From Pediococcus claussenii ATCC BAA-344 (GTDB taxonomy: Bacteria; Bacillota; Bacilli; Lactobacillales; Lactobacillaceae): a DNA stretch of 64,000 bases. The notes under the pieces were generated by a model. The model worked only from the letters and a program-made list of their open reading frames with translations. It did not search any database and was not told the origin of the DNA. Positions within the stretch are counted from its first letter, which is position 1. The number at the start of each line of letters is the position of its first letter. The DNA lies in assembly GCF_000237995.1 (NCBI RefSeq), contig NC_016605.1, positions 1,488,001 to 1,552,000 on the forward strand, written 5' to 3'. The position numbers and the translations under genes are program-made. Positions 35,421 to 43,539 of the stretch are shown piece after piece.

Positions 35421-36068
35421 CTAATTTCGAATAGTTGTTACATTTTCAAAGGCATCCGAAGTAGCAGCCTTTACCTTTTGACGCAAAATTGTACGCCATT
35501 GTTCGCGGGGTGTTGTAGTCACATTATCAAGGTAAAGCTCGCGATGCCATCCGTCGTCCTCTTCGGCTTCAAATGGAATTGAGTTAATATACTCTTTTAA
35601 TTTATTTTGAACAGCACTATTGTTTTCAATTTCTCCGACGTTTCCAATCTGTGCTTCGGTTCCCTCTTCAAAATGAATAAACTTAATTCGCTCTGGATCA
35701 ACTGTTAATTGGTCCTTTAAATTATTAATTGCTTGATAAACCGCTTCTTCTGGCATAAAGTTTGGGTGCTTCATTAACATCCAATATTTAATAGTTCCAT
35801 CTGCCATCACCTTTTTATTAACGTTTAAGGGATAATGTACATAGTTTTTAAATCCGGCAATTTCAACACCATTCTCTGGTGCCTTTGTGAGATAATCAGC
35901 AATTAAGTACATGTTCTTTGCATTTTCGATGAAGGCCTCATCCTTATCACTACCACTATCTTCAATGGCTAGATACTGCCTTTTTCCTAAAACAACTACT
36001 GAGCCATCCTTTGTATCAGTTGTATATTCATCTGCCTCAAAAGTATGCCAATCAAATAAAAATGCCAT
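35421..36068 (-). CDS. GyrI-like small-molecule-binding protein
   Basis: A 215-residue protein with the GyrI-like fold: YLAIEDSGSDKDEAFIENAK, YKxx-like NGVEIAGFKNYVHYPL, YWMLMKHPNFMPEEAVYQA, FIHFEEGTEAQIGNVGE and WHRELYLDNVTTTPREQWRT. Family members bind small ligands and some hydrolyse cyclopropanoid compounds. The ATG at 36068 follows GGGGAGGAA. Operonic with the glycosyltransferase at 35411; the functional link is unclear. Confidence 0.83.
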   Translation of the reverse strand: MAFLFDWHTFEADEYTTDTKDGSVVVLGKRQYLAIEDSGSDKDEAFIENAKNMYLIADYLTKAPENGVEIAGFKNYVHYPLNVNKKVMADGTIKYWMLMKHPNFMPEEAVYQAINNLKDQLTVDPERIKFIHFEEGTEAQIGNVGEIENNSAVQNKLKEYINSIPFEAEEDDGWHRELYLDNVTTTPREQWRTILRQKVKAATSDAFENVTTIRN

Positions 36069-36160
36069 GTTAATTCCTCCCCACACTATTTTTCAGAAAT
36101 TATACTGCTATTATTGTTGAAAGTGTATAAATTTCACTTTTGCTTGATTCCACTAATTAA

Positions 36161-36234
36161 ATAAAAAAATAGTTTCAAATATCTTGAAAGCTGTTGAAAA
36201 TATTTCTTAGCTAACTCAATTTGAAACTATTTTG
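36161..36234 (-). terminator. Terminator of the L-HicDH gene
   Basis: AAATAGTTTCAAAT (36167-36180) and ATTTGAAACTATTT (36219-36232) form a 14-bp perfect stem around a 38-base loop, followed by a T run on the minus strand. It lies 20 bases after the stop codon. Confidence 0.75.
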
Positions 36235-36250
36235 TAGTGCTTACTAACAA

Positions 36251-37171
36251 CTAATTAGATTGTTCTACTTTTTCTTTGATATATTCTGCTGACTTTTGCA
36301 GCTTATCCAATTCTTCGCTTGTTAATTTAAGTTGAATCTGCTCGATAATTCCGTCTCTTCCAACTACAGCTGGATATGATAAGTATGTTCCATAGTCTTC
36401 TCTGTAATTTGAAACTGGCAACACCTGACGCGCGTCACTCAAAACAACGATTGCTAAACGAACCGCTGCAGCTGCAACACCATAGTTCGTATAGTGCTTA
36501 CCCCTCATAACGTAATAGCCACCAACTCTAGCATCCTCATTAATTTGATCTAAATCAAGATCTCGTTCCTTAGCCAATTGTTCAATTGGTGTATCAAACA
36601 CCTTGACCGTTGACCATGCTGTAAACTGTGAATTTCCGTGTTCACCCAAGTTATACCCGCTAACTGAACGTGGATCAATATCCAATCCCTTAGCAACAGC
36701 TCGTTTCATACGTGCTGAATCCAATAAAGTTCCTGTGCCAATCACATGCTTTTTAGGAAGACCAGTAACTTTTTGATAAATTGAGGTAATAACATCAACT
36801 GGATTAGTAATCGCAATAATTACACCATTAAATCCAGACTCTTTAATTTTCTCTGCTACCTTAGTGACTTGTTCACGATTAAATGGCAATTCAGCAAAAC
36901 GATCACCATTTGGGTTATCTGACAGCTTAATCTTGCCCAGTGCCGAAATAATGACGTCCGCATCCTTAAGGGCAGCATAATCATTCACAATAATATTGGT
37001 ATGTGTTGGTAAGTTTTCCATTGCATCTTCGAAATCTAATGCATCAGCCGAAACCTTATCCACATTTTCATCAATTAAAACAATATCATCAGTGTACCCA
37101 TTTGTAATAATTTGTTGCGCAACGGCTGAGCCAACATTGCCCAAACCGATAACTCCTACTTTTCTTGTCAT
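36251..37171 (-). CDS. L-2-hydroxyisocaproate dehydrogenase (LDH family)
   Basis: A 306-residue NAD-dependent dehydrogenase. It begins MTRKVGVIGLGNVGSAVAQ (NAD loop), has the substrate loop SDNPNGDRFAEL (with the active-site Arg), AITNPVDVITSIYQKVTGLP, TGTLLDSARMKRAV and the catalytic GEHGNSQFTAWS. The loop and the tract up to DPRSVSGYNL agree with L-HicDH of Weissella/Lactobacillus rather than ordinary L-lactate dehydrogenase. It reduces branched 2-keto acids to 2-hydroxy acids. ATG 37171 follows AGGTGA. Confidence 0.88.
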   Translation of the reverse strand: MTRKVGVIGLGNVGSAVAQQIITNGYTDDIVLIDENVDKVSADALDFEDAMENLPTHTNIIVNDYAALKDADVIISALGKIKLSDNPNGDRFAELPFNREQVTKVAEKIKESGFNGVIIAITNPVDVITSIYQKVTGLPKKHVIGTGTLLDSARMKRAVAKGLDIDPRSVSGYNLGEHGNSQFTAWSTVKVFDTPIEQLAKERDLDLDQINEDARVGGYYVMRGKHYTNYGVAAAAVRLAIVVLSDARQVLPVSNYREDYGTYLSYPAVVGRDGIIEQIQLKLTSEELDKLQKSAEYIKEKVEQSN

Positions 37172-37226
37172 ATTAATCACCTCACCACAATTTTAATGTT
37201 ATTCACATCAATTGCCAACCTAAATT

Positions 37227-38255
37227 TTAAAAGAACATTTTACTTGCCCCTGCAACGAAGACCAATAACACTGTAGATGCAAGGATTGCTGCGGAAAAAG
37301 GTTCCTTTCCACGTTTAAAAATCACACGAAAATTAACCGACATCCCCAAAGCCGCCATTGCCATTCCAAGTGTTATGTAAGCTAATTTAACTAAGCCAGC
37401 TAATAGTCCAGCACTCATCGGCACAAATGTACCGATAACACTTGCTAAAATAAATCCGCCCATGAACCATGGAATTGGTAACTTTTGAATTGGTCCATTA
37501 ATAGCAGATTCATTCTTTCTAACGTACTTACGGTGCCAGAATCCGATAATTAATGCTGCAGGTGCTAATAATAAAACTCGTGACAACTTAGTAATAATCG
37601 CATTATCTAAACTAACTGGTCCCCCAGAACTTCCAACAGCCACTGCATGCGCAATTTCATGTAATGACCCTCCCGCCATAACTCCAAACTGAGTAGGTGT
37701 CATGTGCAAAAGCGGTTTAATTCCAATCTCAATAAAAGTAAACACTGTACCTAAAATTGCTACAATTGCGATTGCTAAAACCTCATTTTCTTTTTGTTCT
37801 TCTTGTTTTGACTCTGGAACTTCGATTTGAGGAGAAATACCCATAACGGCAGCGGCTCCACAAATTCCTGTACCACTTGCTACTAAAATTGCTAAATTAG
37901 GATCCACTCCAAATCTACGACTTAATAAATATGTTCCGATGATTGTACATGTAACAACTATTATTGCTAATAAAATGGTTTTAATTCCGGCATGTGCAAG
38001 ACTGATTAAGTTTAATTTAAAACCTAATAAAATAATTCCTAAACGTAAAAACTTATTAGAGATGAACCCCGTACCTGGCTCTGCAGCTTTTTTAACTGTT
38101 GGTGTCACTTGAACTAGCATTCCTAAAATCAATGAAATTACCAAAGCCCCTACTAAAGTTAACATTGGCAATTGCGCTAAAAGCGAACCTAAAGTCGCAC
38201 AAACCAGGGTAACCAAAAACGAAACCCAAAACCCACTTGTTCTAAATCTATTCAT
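37227..38255 (-). CDS. YeiH-family putative sulfate exporter
   Basis: 342 residues with about ten membrane helices and the YeiH/UPF0324 motifs: LRLGIILLGFKLNLISL, VASGTGICGAAAVMG, GGSLHEIAHAVAVG and MSVNFRVIFKRG. The family is thought to export sulfate or sulfonate-like anions; unproven. Divergent from a LysR gene, an arrangement seen with yeiH/yeiE-cysL-like regulators. Confidence 0.88.
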   Translation of the reverse strand: MNRFRTSGFWVSFLVTLVCATLGSLLAQLPMLTLVGALVISLILGMLVQVTPTVKKAAEPGTGFISNKFLRLGIILLGFKLNLISLAHAGIKTILLAIIVVTCTIIGTYLLSRRFGVDPNLAILVASGTGICGAAAVMGISPQIEVPESKQEEQKENEVLAIAIVAILGTVFTFIEIGIKPLLHMTPTQFGVMAGGSLHEIAHAVAVGSSGGPVSLDNAIITKLSRVLLLAPAALIIGFWHRKYVRKNESAINGPIQKLPIPWFMGGFILASVIGTFVPMSAGLLAGLVKLAYITLGMAMAALGMSVNFRVIFKRGKEPFSAAILASTVLLVFVAGASKMFF

Positions 38256-38371
38256 TATAATATTTGCTCCTTATTTTTTTCGTTAAATTAATTCTATCAA
38301 AGCACTTGTATTAATAATAATTATGATTTTTAATTAACCTATTAATGCTACTTATATACAGGAGAAATATA

Positions 38372-39226
38372 ATGTTAGACAATCGTTATTTAACCTTGAG
38401 TATCCTTGAGCAAACAAAATCTTACACTAAAACTGCTCAACAACTTTTTATAACCCAACCAGCTGTTTCTCAACAAATCAAAAGTTTAGAAACCGAACTT
38501 GACCTTAAATTAGTTGAATACCACCACCCACAACTTAAAATTACTCACGCTGGAAAACAATTAGCAGAATTTGCTGCACAGAGTAATTATCAACAACAAA
38601 AGTTACTTTCTCAGCTGCAGGACTCTAAAAGTCGAAAACATATTAAGTTTGGTGCAACCCACTCTATCAGTGTTTTTTACATTCCTGATTTAATCCAGAA
38701 TTTGCAAAAAAAATTCACTCATATCAACTGCATAGTGGATAATACAAGCTCATTATTGGAAAAAATAGATAATGGAACCTTGGACTTTGCAATTTTGGAA
38801 GGCAATTTTGATAAGCAACACTACGATAGCATTGTGTTGCAAAACGAAGATTTTGTTGCTGTTACTCGCTTTGATAACTCAATCATATCCACCAAAAATT
38901 TGGAGTTAACCAGTCTATTACATGAACCGCTTCTTTTACGTGAGAATGGCTCAGGAACTCGATCAATTTTTATTAATTGGGCCAAAACATTTAACATTCA
39001 AGTTGAAGATTTTTCTAATATAATCGAAATTGGAAGTTCTGCCGGGTTACTCAAAGTTTTGCAGCAAACCGGTATTAGCTTCATGTATCAATCACTAATT
39101 ACTGAACAACTCCAAAATAACATTTTTAAAATTTTAGACATTGACGGGCTAACAATCAACCGCCCGATTTCGCTAGTTTATGCTAAAGATAGCTTTTTCA
39201 AGGACGAATACTCTGCCCTAATATAA
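38372..39226 (+). CDS. LysR-family regulator of YeiH
   Basis: A 284-residue LysR protein: winged helix LSILEQTKSYTKTAQQLFIT, QPAVSQQIKSLETELDLKLV and an effector domain with VDNTSSLLEKIDNGTLDFAI. The ATG at 38372 follows AGGAGAAA. It is divergent from yeiH with 116 bases between. Probably controls it in answer to a sulfur or cysteine signal, as CysL does for the related ywfM/sulfite genes; inference. Confidence 0.88.
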   Translation: MLDNRYLTLSILEQTKSYTKTAQQLFITQPAVSQQIKSLETELDLKLVEYHHPQLKITHAGKQLAEFAAQSNYQQQKLLSQLQDSKSRKHIKFGATHSISVFYIPDLIQNLQKKFTHINCIVDNTSSLLEKIDNGTLDFAILEGNFDKQHYDSIVLQNEDFVAVTRFDNSIISTKNLELTSLLHEPLLLRENGSGTRSIFINWAKTFNIQVEDFSNIIEIGSSAGLLKVLQQTGISFMYQSLITEQLQNNIFKILDIDGLTINRPISLVYAKDSFFKDEYSALI

Positions 39227-39291
39227 TTTTTTACTTTTAGTCTCAAGAGGCATAGAATTACACATACCAATAACACAACGGGGGCAGAAGT

Positions 39292-39930
39292 ATGACAAAC
39301 GTACTAATTATCGGTGCAACTGGAACCATCGCTCAATTCACGCGAGAATTTTTAGAAGACGATCCATCAGTTCAGGTTTTCCCGTATGTTCGCAACATAA
39401 ATAAACTTGAAAACCAAACTAATGCAATCATTGGCGACGCAACTGACCAAGCTCAGCTCGTATCTGCAATTAAGGAACATCATATTGATCTTGTTTACTC
39501 TAATCTTGGCCCATACAACATGGTTCAAATGGCTACTAGCGTCCTTAATGCCATTCAAGAAACAAATGTAAAACGCATAATTTGGATGGCAACTTCTGGA
39601 ATATATGATGAGCTTCCGGAAAGTCACAAAGAACGTGCCAAAGAAATGCTCGGCGAAACTAATGATCCTAGCAGTTACATGGGTGATCAAAGAGCTGCTG
39701 CTGATATGGTTGCTGAAAGTGGTTTGGAATATACCATCATCAGACCTAACTGGCTTCAAAATGGTTCCGAAGTGGAAGAAGTCCGAATCACTCATCAAGA
39801 TGAAAAACTTTCTGGTGGACCTATCAATCGTATTACAGTTGGAAGTTTCATTGCAGATCTAATTAGACAGCCTAATCAATACATCGACGATTCAATAGCG
39901 GTTAGTACTGACAGTGATAAAAATTATTAG
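39292..39930 (+). CDS. NAD(P)-binding SDR/NmrA-like oxidoreductase
   Basis: 212 residues with an N-terminal Rossmann loop (VLIIGATGTIAQFTREFL), the strand IIGDATDQAQLVSAI, SNLGPYN and IIRPNWLQNGSEVEEVRIT. It is an atypical SDR of the YhfK/NAD(P)H-binding group used for redox or unknown metabolites. No catalytic YxxxK is evident. Single gene; hairpin repeat array C begins at its stop codon. Ribosome site GGGGGCAGAAG. Confidence 0.85.
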   Translation: MTNVLIIGATGTIAQFTREFLEDDPSVQVFPYVRNINKLENQTNAIIGDATDQAQLVSAIKEHHIDLVYSNLGPYNMVQMATSVLNAIQETNVKRIIWMATSGIYDELPESHKERAKEMLGETNDPSSYMGDQRAAADMVAESGLEYTIIRPNWLQNGSEVEEVRITHQDEKLSGGPINRITVGSFIADLIRQPNQYIDDSIAVSTDSDKNY

Positions 39931-40286
39931 AGCGTGAAACAAGGCGGTTAACCACCGAGTATTAGCAGAGGCTAGCATTATGATGGGTTGAGTCATGGTG
40001 CTGGACTTGGCTAAACGGAGGAGGTTGCCTGGGTGAACGCGTTTCAAATCCAGAGCGTGAATCAAGGCGGTTAACCACCGAGTATTAGCAGAGGCCAGCA
40101 TTATGACGGGTTGGGTCATGGTGCTGGACTTGGCTAAACGGAGGAGGTTGCCTGGGTGAACGCGTTTCAAATCCAGAGCGTGAATCAAGGCGGTTAACCA
40201 CCGAGTATTAGCGGAGGCTAGCATTATGACGGGTTGAGTCATGGTGCTGGACTTGGCTAAACGGAGGAGGTTGCCTGGGTGAACGC
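39929..40286 (+). repeat. Long-hairpin repeat array C (3 units)
   Basis: Three tandem units at 39929-40051, 40052-40174 (123 bases each) and 40175-40286, differing at a handful of positions. Sense is plus and the first unit begins inside the stop codon of the preceding gene. Each starts AGAGCGTG and ends near AACGCGTTTC. The central hairpin CCAGCATTATGAC, loop GGGTTGG, GTCATGGTGCTGG is kept with G-U changes in the other copies (CTAGCA with TGCTGG; ATGAT with GTCAT). TTAGC pairs with GCTAA and GCGT with ACGC further out. Same family as arrays A and B. Confidence 0.88.
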
Positions 40287-40318
40287 ATAGCTGAACAAAC
40301 CATTATGTATTCCAAACC

Positions 40319-40361
40319 AAAAAGGTGTTCTGACGGTCATTTCGTCAGAACACCTTTTTAT
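40319..40361. terminator. Bidirectional terminator between converging genes
   Basis: AAAGGTGTTCTGACG and CGTCAGAACACCTTT form a 15-bp perfect stem (40321-40335 with 40343-40357) with A and T runs on both sides, so both converging genes, including array C, end here. Confidence 0.88.
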
Positions 40362-40375
40362 TTAGAACCACTGCC

Positions 40376-41488
40376 CTACTCGTGTAGATTCAACAAAAAT
40401 CCGACACGTTCTGCCATATTAGTTAAGTTAACAATGCCTTCATTCATCGCTTCTTCTAAAGTTGAAATCTTAGAAATAATCGGAAATACGCTCGTGAATC
40501 CACTTGCTCGCAATGCTGTTAAACTGCTTGTTTGTTGCCCCACTAATGCTACACACGGTACATTATTTGAATATGCCAATTTAGCAATACCAACTGGTGC
40601 CTTGCCATGGACACTTTTAGCGTCAATCCTTCCTTCTCCAGTAATTACTATATCTGCGCTCTTTATTTTTTCTTCCAAATTGGATAAATTTGCAATCACT
40701 TTAAACCCACTAACCAAATCTCCACCAAGCATTCGCAAAGCAAATCCGATTCCGCCGGCAGCACCGTCACCTGAAACATTTCCTCTTTTTTTAGGGTCAA
40801 GTACTTCTGCATAAGAAGTAAGTTCACGATCTCTTTGTTTAATTTCTTCTCTCCTCAGTCCCTTTTGTGGACCAAAAATTTCACTTGCACCATTTGCCCC
40901 AAGCAATGAATTATCAACATCAGCAGCCGCAATAATTTGGACATGATTTAAGTTAACCTCTTCTAAATCAACATTCCTAATTGTTCCAATTTGACTAACA
41001 TTGGTCACATTTTCCCCATTCGCATCATAAAATTTACCACCTAAAGCACTTAGTATTCCCATTCCTCCGTCTGTTGTAGCACTACCGCCCAAACCAACTA
41101 TGATTTTACTAGCACCCATATTAATTGCATTTTTAATTAGTTCACCAGTACCAATTGAACTATACTTCATAGCTGATATTTTTGAATAACTCCTACTCAG
41201 TTGAATACCGGATGCAGCGGCACACTCAATAACTGCTACTTTTTCTTCAGCGAACCAAGCATACTTACCCTCAATTTCATGCTTTAAAATATCATGCACC
41301 ACAACCGAAACTAGTTGACCACCATCCTTATTATGTAAAAACGCTTCAACTGTGCCCTCGCCGCCATCAGCAATTGCCACTTTTTCACACATTATATTTG
41401 ATGACTCAAAGCCAGCTTCAACCGCATTGTTCGCTTCAATACTACTCATTGATTCCTTAAATGAATCCAGTGCCACTACTGCTTTCAT
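40376..41488 (-). CDS. Glycerate 2-kinase, GarK/GlxK family
   Basis: The 370-residue kinase begins [20 protein letters not shown] with the family Lys/Ser-rich start, has [30 protein letters not shown] (as [12 protein letters not shown]) and the late [20 protein letters not shown]. It phosphorylates D-glycerate to phosphoglycerate. Monocistronic. Normal length (about 375-380). Confidence 0.93.
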
Positions 41489-41610
41489 ACAATTCCTCCG
41501 TTGTTACATCTATAAACTAATCATAGCAATATAAAAACATTTGTAAAATAGCCCAAGAAACCGCTATCAATAGAAGACAAAATCGATTAGAATATCCTTG
41601 TAAAAGAGTA

Positions 41611-41654
41611 TTGCTATTCTCAATCAAAAGAATTATACTTACAAAAAGTAAGTA
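41611..41654 (+). promoter_or_regulatory. Promoter and palindromic operator of the luciferase-like operon
   Basis: TTGCTA (41611-41616) and TATACT (41634-41639) are 17 bases apart. TACTTACAAAAAGTAAGTA (41636-41654) is an inverted repeat with 7-base arms that overlaps the -10 box. The same sequence, with one mismatch, lies before the pyruvate oxidase gene at 45333-45351, so a common repressor is likely. Confidence 0.7.
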
Positions 41655-41676
41655 AATAACAGGAGGCTTGAAACAC

Positions 41677-42732
41677 ATGGTAGACGTAGATAAATTAGAA
41701 TTTGGAATTGAAACCTTTGGTGATATTGTTGCTAATGAGGATGGTAGTTTAAAATCCGCAGCTGAATCAATTCGCCAAATTGTTCACGAAGGTGAATTAG
41801 CTGATAAATATGGAATAGATGTAATTGGAGTTGGTGAACATCATCGCCCTGATTACAGTGTATCTAGTCCCGAGACTGTTTTAGCAACAATTGCCGGCAA
41901 AACAAATAACATTAAATTAGCTACAGCAGTTACAGTACTTAGTTCTGATGATCCAGTTCGAGTTTATGAACGTTTTGCTACACTCGACGGTCTCTCAAAC
42001 GGACGTGCACAAGTTATGTTAGGACGTGGTTCCTTTACAGAATCATTTCCACTGTTTGGCTATGATTTAACTGATTATGATGATTTATTTAATGAAAAAC
42101 TTAAATTGTATGATTTACTACGTACTGAAAAACCAGTTACTTGGTCTGGAAAGTTTCGTGCATCACTTGAAAACCAAGAAGTTTATCCCAAAACAGAACA
42201 TGGCGAATTGGAAACTTACATCGGTATTGGTGGATCTCCTGAATCAATTATTAGAGCAGCTCGCTTCGGTTACAAAGTAATTATTGCGATCATCGGTGGT
42301 CAAGCCGATCGCTTTAAACCATATATTAATTTATACCATGAAGCAGCTAAACGCCTTGAAATGCCAGAATTTCCAGTTGCTGTTCACTCTCATGGCTTTA
42401 TCGCAGACGATGAAGATGAGGCCATTGAAGTAGCATACAAAAATATTAAGGCTAACTTTGATCGGATTGGTCTAACACGAGGTTGGGCACCAATGAGTCG
42501 CGAACAGTTCGATGAAGAAACTAAGGTCGGCTCTTTCTATGTCGGCAATCCTGAAAAAGTTGCACAACGAATGGCGCGTACTATCGATTTACTAGGACTT
42601 GGTCGCTTTGATTTGGTTTATGGTGCTGGTAATCAGACAGCTGCTCAACGCGAGCGTATGATTGAGCTTTATGCTACTAAAGTTATTCCTCGCGTCAAAG
42701 AAATTTTACGTGAAAAGGAGGCTTCAAAATAA
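41677..42732 (+). CDS. LLM-class flavin-dependent oxidoreductase
   Basis: 351 residues of luciferase-like monooxygenase fold (alkanal/LLM group): EFGIETFGDIVANEDGS, GEHHRPDYSVSSPETVLA, KLATAVTVLSSDDPVRVYE and RFATLDGLSNGRAQVMLGRG. Such proteins are FMN- or F420-dependent monooxygenases or reductases; substrate unknown. The ATG at 41677 follows AGGAGG. Its stop overlaps the start of the next gene (TAATG). Confidence 0.87.
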   Translation: MVDVDKLEFGIETFGDIVANEDGSLKSAAESIRQIVHEGELADKYGIDVIGVGEHHRPDYSVSSPETVLATIAGKTNNIKLATAVTVLSSDDPVRVYERFATLDGLSNGRAQVMLGRGSFTESFPLFGYDLTDYDDLFNEKLKLYDLLRTEKPVTWSGKFRASLENQEVYPKTEHGELETYIGIGGSPESIIRAARFGYKVIIAIIGGQADRFKPYINLYHEAAKRLEMPEFPVAVHSHGFIADDEDEAIEVAYKNIKANFDRIGLTRGWAPMSREQFDEETKVGSFYVGNPEKVAQRMARTIDLLGLGRFDLVYGAGNQTAAQRERMIELYATKVIPRVKEILREKEASK

Positions 42733-43415
42733 TGGACATTAAAAGAGTTGGAATTCTAGGCGCTGGAAAAGTTGGAATTGTACTAGCTGACCTAGCTTTG
42801 CGCGCTGGATATGAAGTCAGAATTTCCGGTTCTGGTTCCGTGGAAAAAATTGATTTAACAATTAAAACACTAGTACCAGGTGCCATTGCTTCTGAAAATT
42901 CAGATGTTGTTGCGAATAGCGATATTATTATCCTCGCTATTCCCCTAAGTCGTTATAAGAATATTGACCCTGAATTGCTGAGTGGCAAGTTAGTAATTGA
43001 TGCAATGAACTATTGGTGGGAAACAGATGGAATTCGAGAAGAAGTTCTTAATCCAGAATCTACTTCCAGTGAACAGGTTCAGGACTACTTTAAAAACAGT
43101 ACAATTGTTAAAACATTCAACCACATGGGATATCATAACCTGCAAGAAGAAGCACATCCAGAGGGAGATCCTAAACGTAAAGCACTCTTTGTAACTGGCG
43201 ACAATAAAGAAGCTGTTGATGAAGTTGCAAAATTTGTCAATACAATGGGATTTGATCAAGTAATCCATTACAATATCGCCGATGGAATTATGACTGAACC
43301 TGGAAGCCCACTTTTCGGTGCTAGTTTGAGACTTAACGAATTACGTCGAGTCATTGATAACTTTGATCATACTGAATTTGGACGTAAGATTGCTGCTTCA
43401 AAAAAGAACGCCTAA
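42732..43415 (+). CDS. NADP/F420-reductase-like protein
   Basis: 227 residues with a Rossmann start (VGILGAGKVGIVLADLALRAGYEV), DIIILAIPL, LVIDAMNYWWETDG and the C-terminal FNHMGYHNLQEEA region. This matches the F420H2:NADP oxidoreductase/NADPH-dinucleotide-binding family. Lactobacilli are not known to make F420, so it may reduce flavin for the luciferase-like partner or act on another dinucleotide. Coupled to the gene before it; terminator follows. Confidence 0.82.
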   Translation: MDIKRVGILGAGKVGIVLADLALRAGYEVRISGSGSVEKIDLTIKTLVPGAIASENSDVVANSDIIILAIPLSRYKNIDPELLSGKLVIDAMNYWWETDGIREEVLNPESTSSEQVQDYFKNSTIVKTFNHMGYHNLQEEAHPEGDPKRKALFVTGDNKEAVDEVAKFVNTMGFDQVIHYNIADGIMTEPGSPLFGASLRLNELRRVIDNFDHTEFGRKIAASKKNA

Positions 43416-43440
43416 TAAAAGATAAAAGCTAAACACAATA

Positions 43441-43490
43441 AAATAACCCCTTCAGACGATGAAAGTATTCATCATCTAAAGGGGTTATTT
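43441..43490 (+). terminator. Terminator of the luciferase-like operon
   Basis: AAATAACCCCTT pairs with AAGGGGTTATTT, with AGA and GATGA pairs within (two mismatches), around TAGT-like loop. Symmetric enough to act on both strands, so it may also end pyruvate oxidase transcripts. Confidence 0.8.
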
Positions 43491-43539
43491 GTTTAACGAG
43501 ATAGTTGTTACACAAAACAAAGTCTGCTAACATCCAAAC

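Noticed and set aside
39892..40242. Minus-strand frame of 116 codons with three repeats of about 41 residues
   Set aside because: It is only the antisense reading of repeat array C, whose 123-base unit is a multiple of three; no start site and no known family.
39929..40286. CRISPR array
   Set aside because: Units are about 123 bases with no short repeat/variable spacer pattern, and there are no cas genes.
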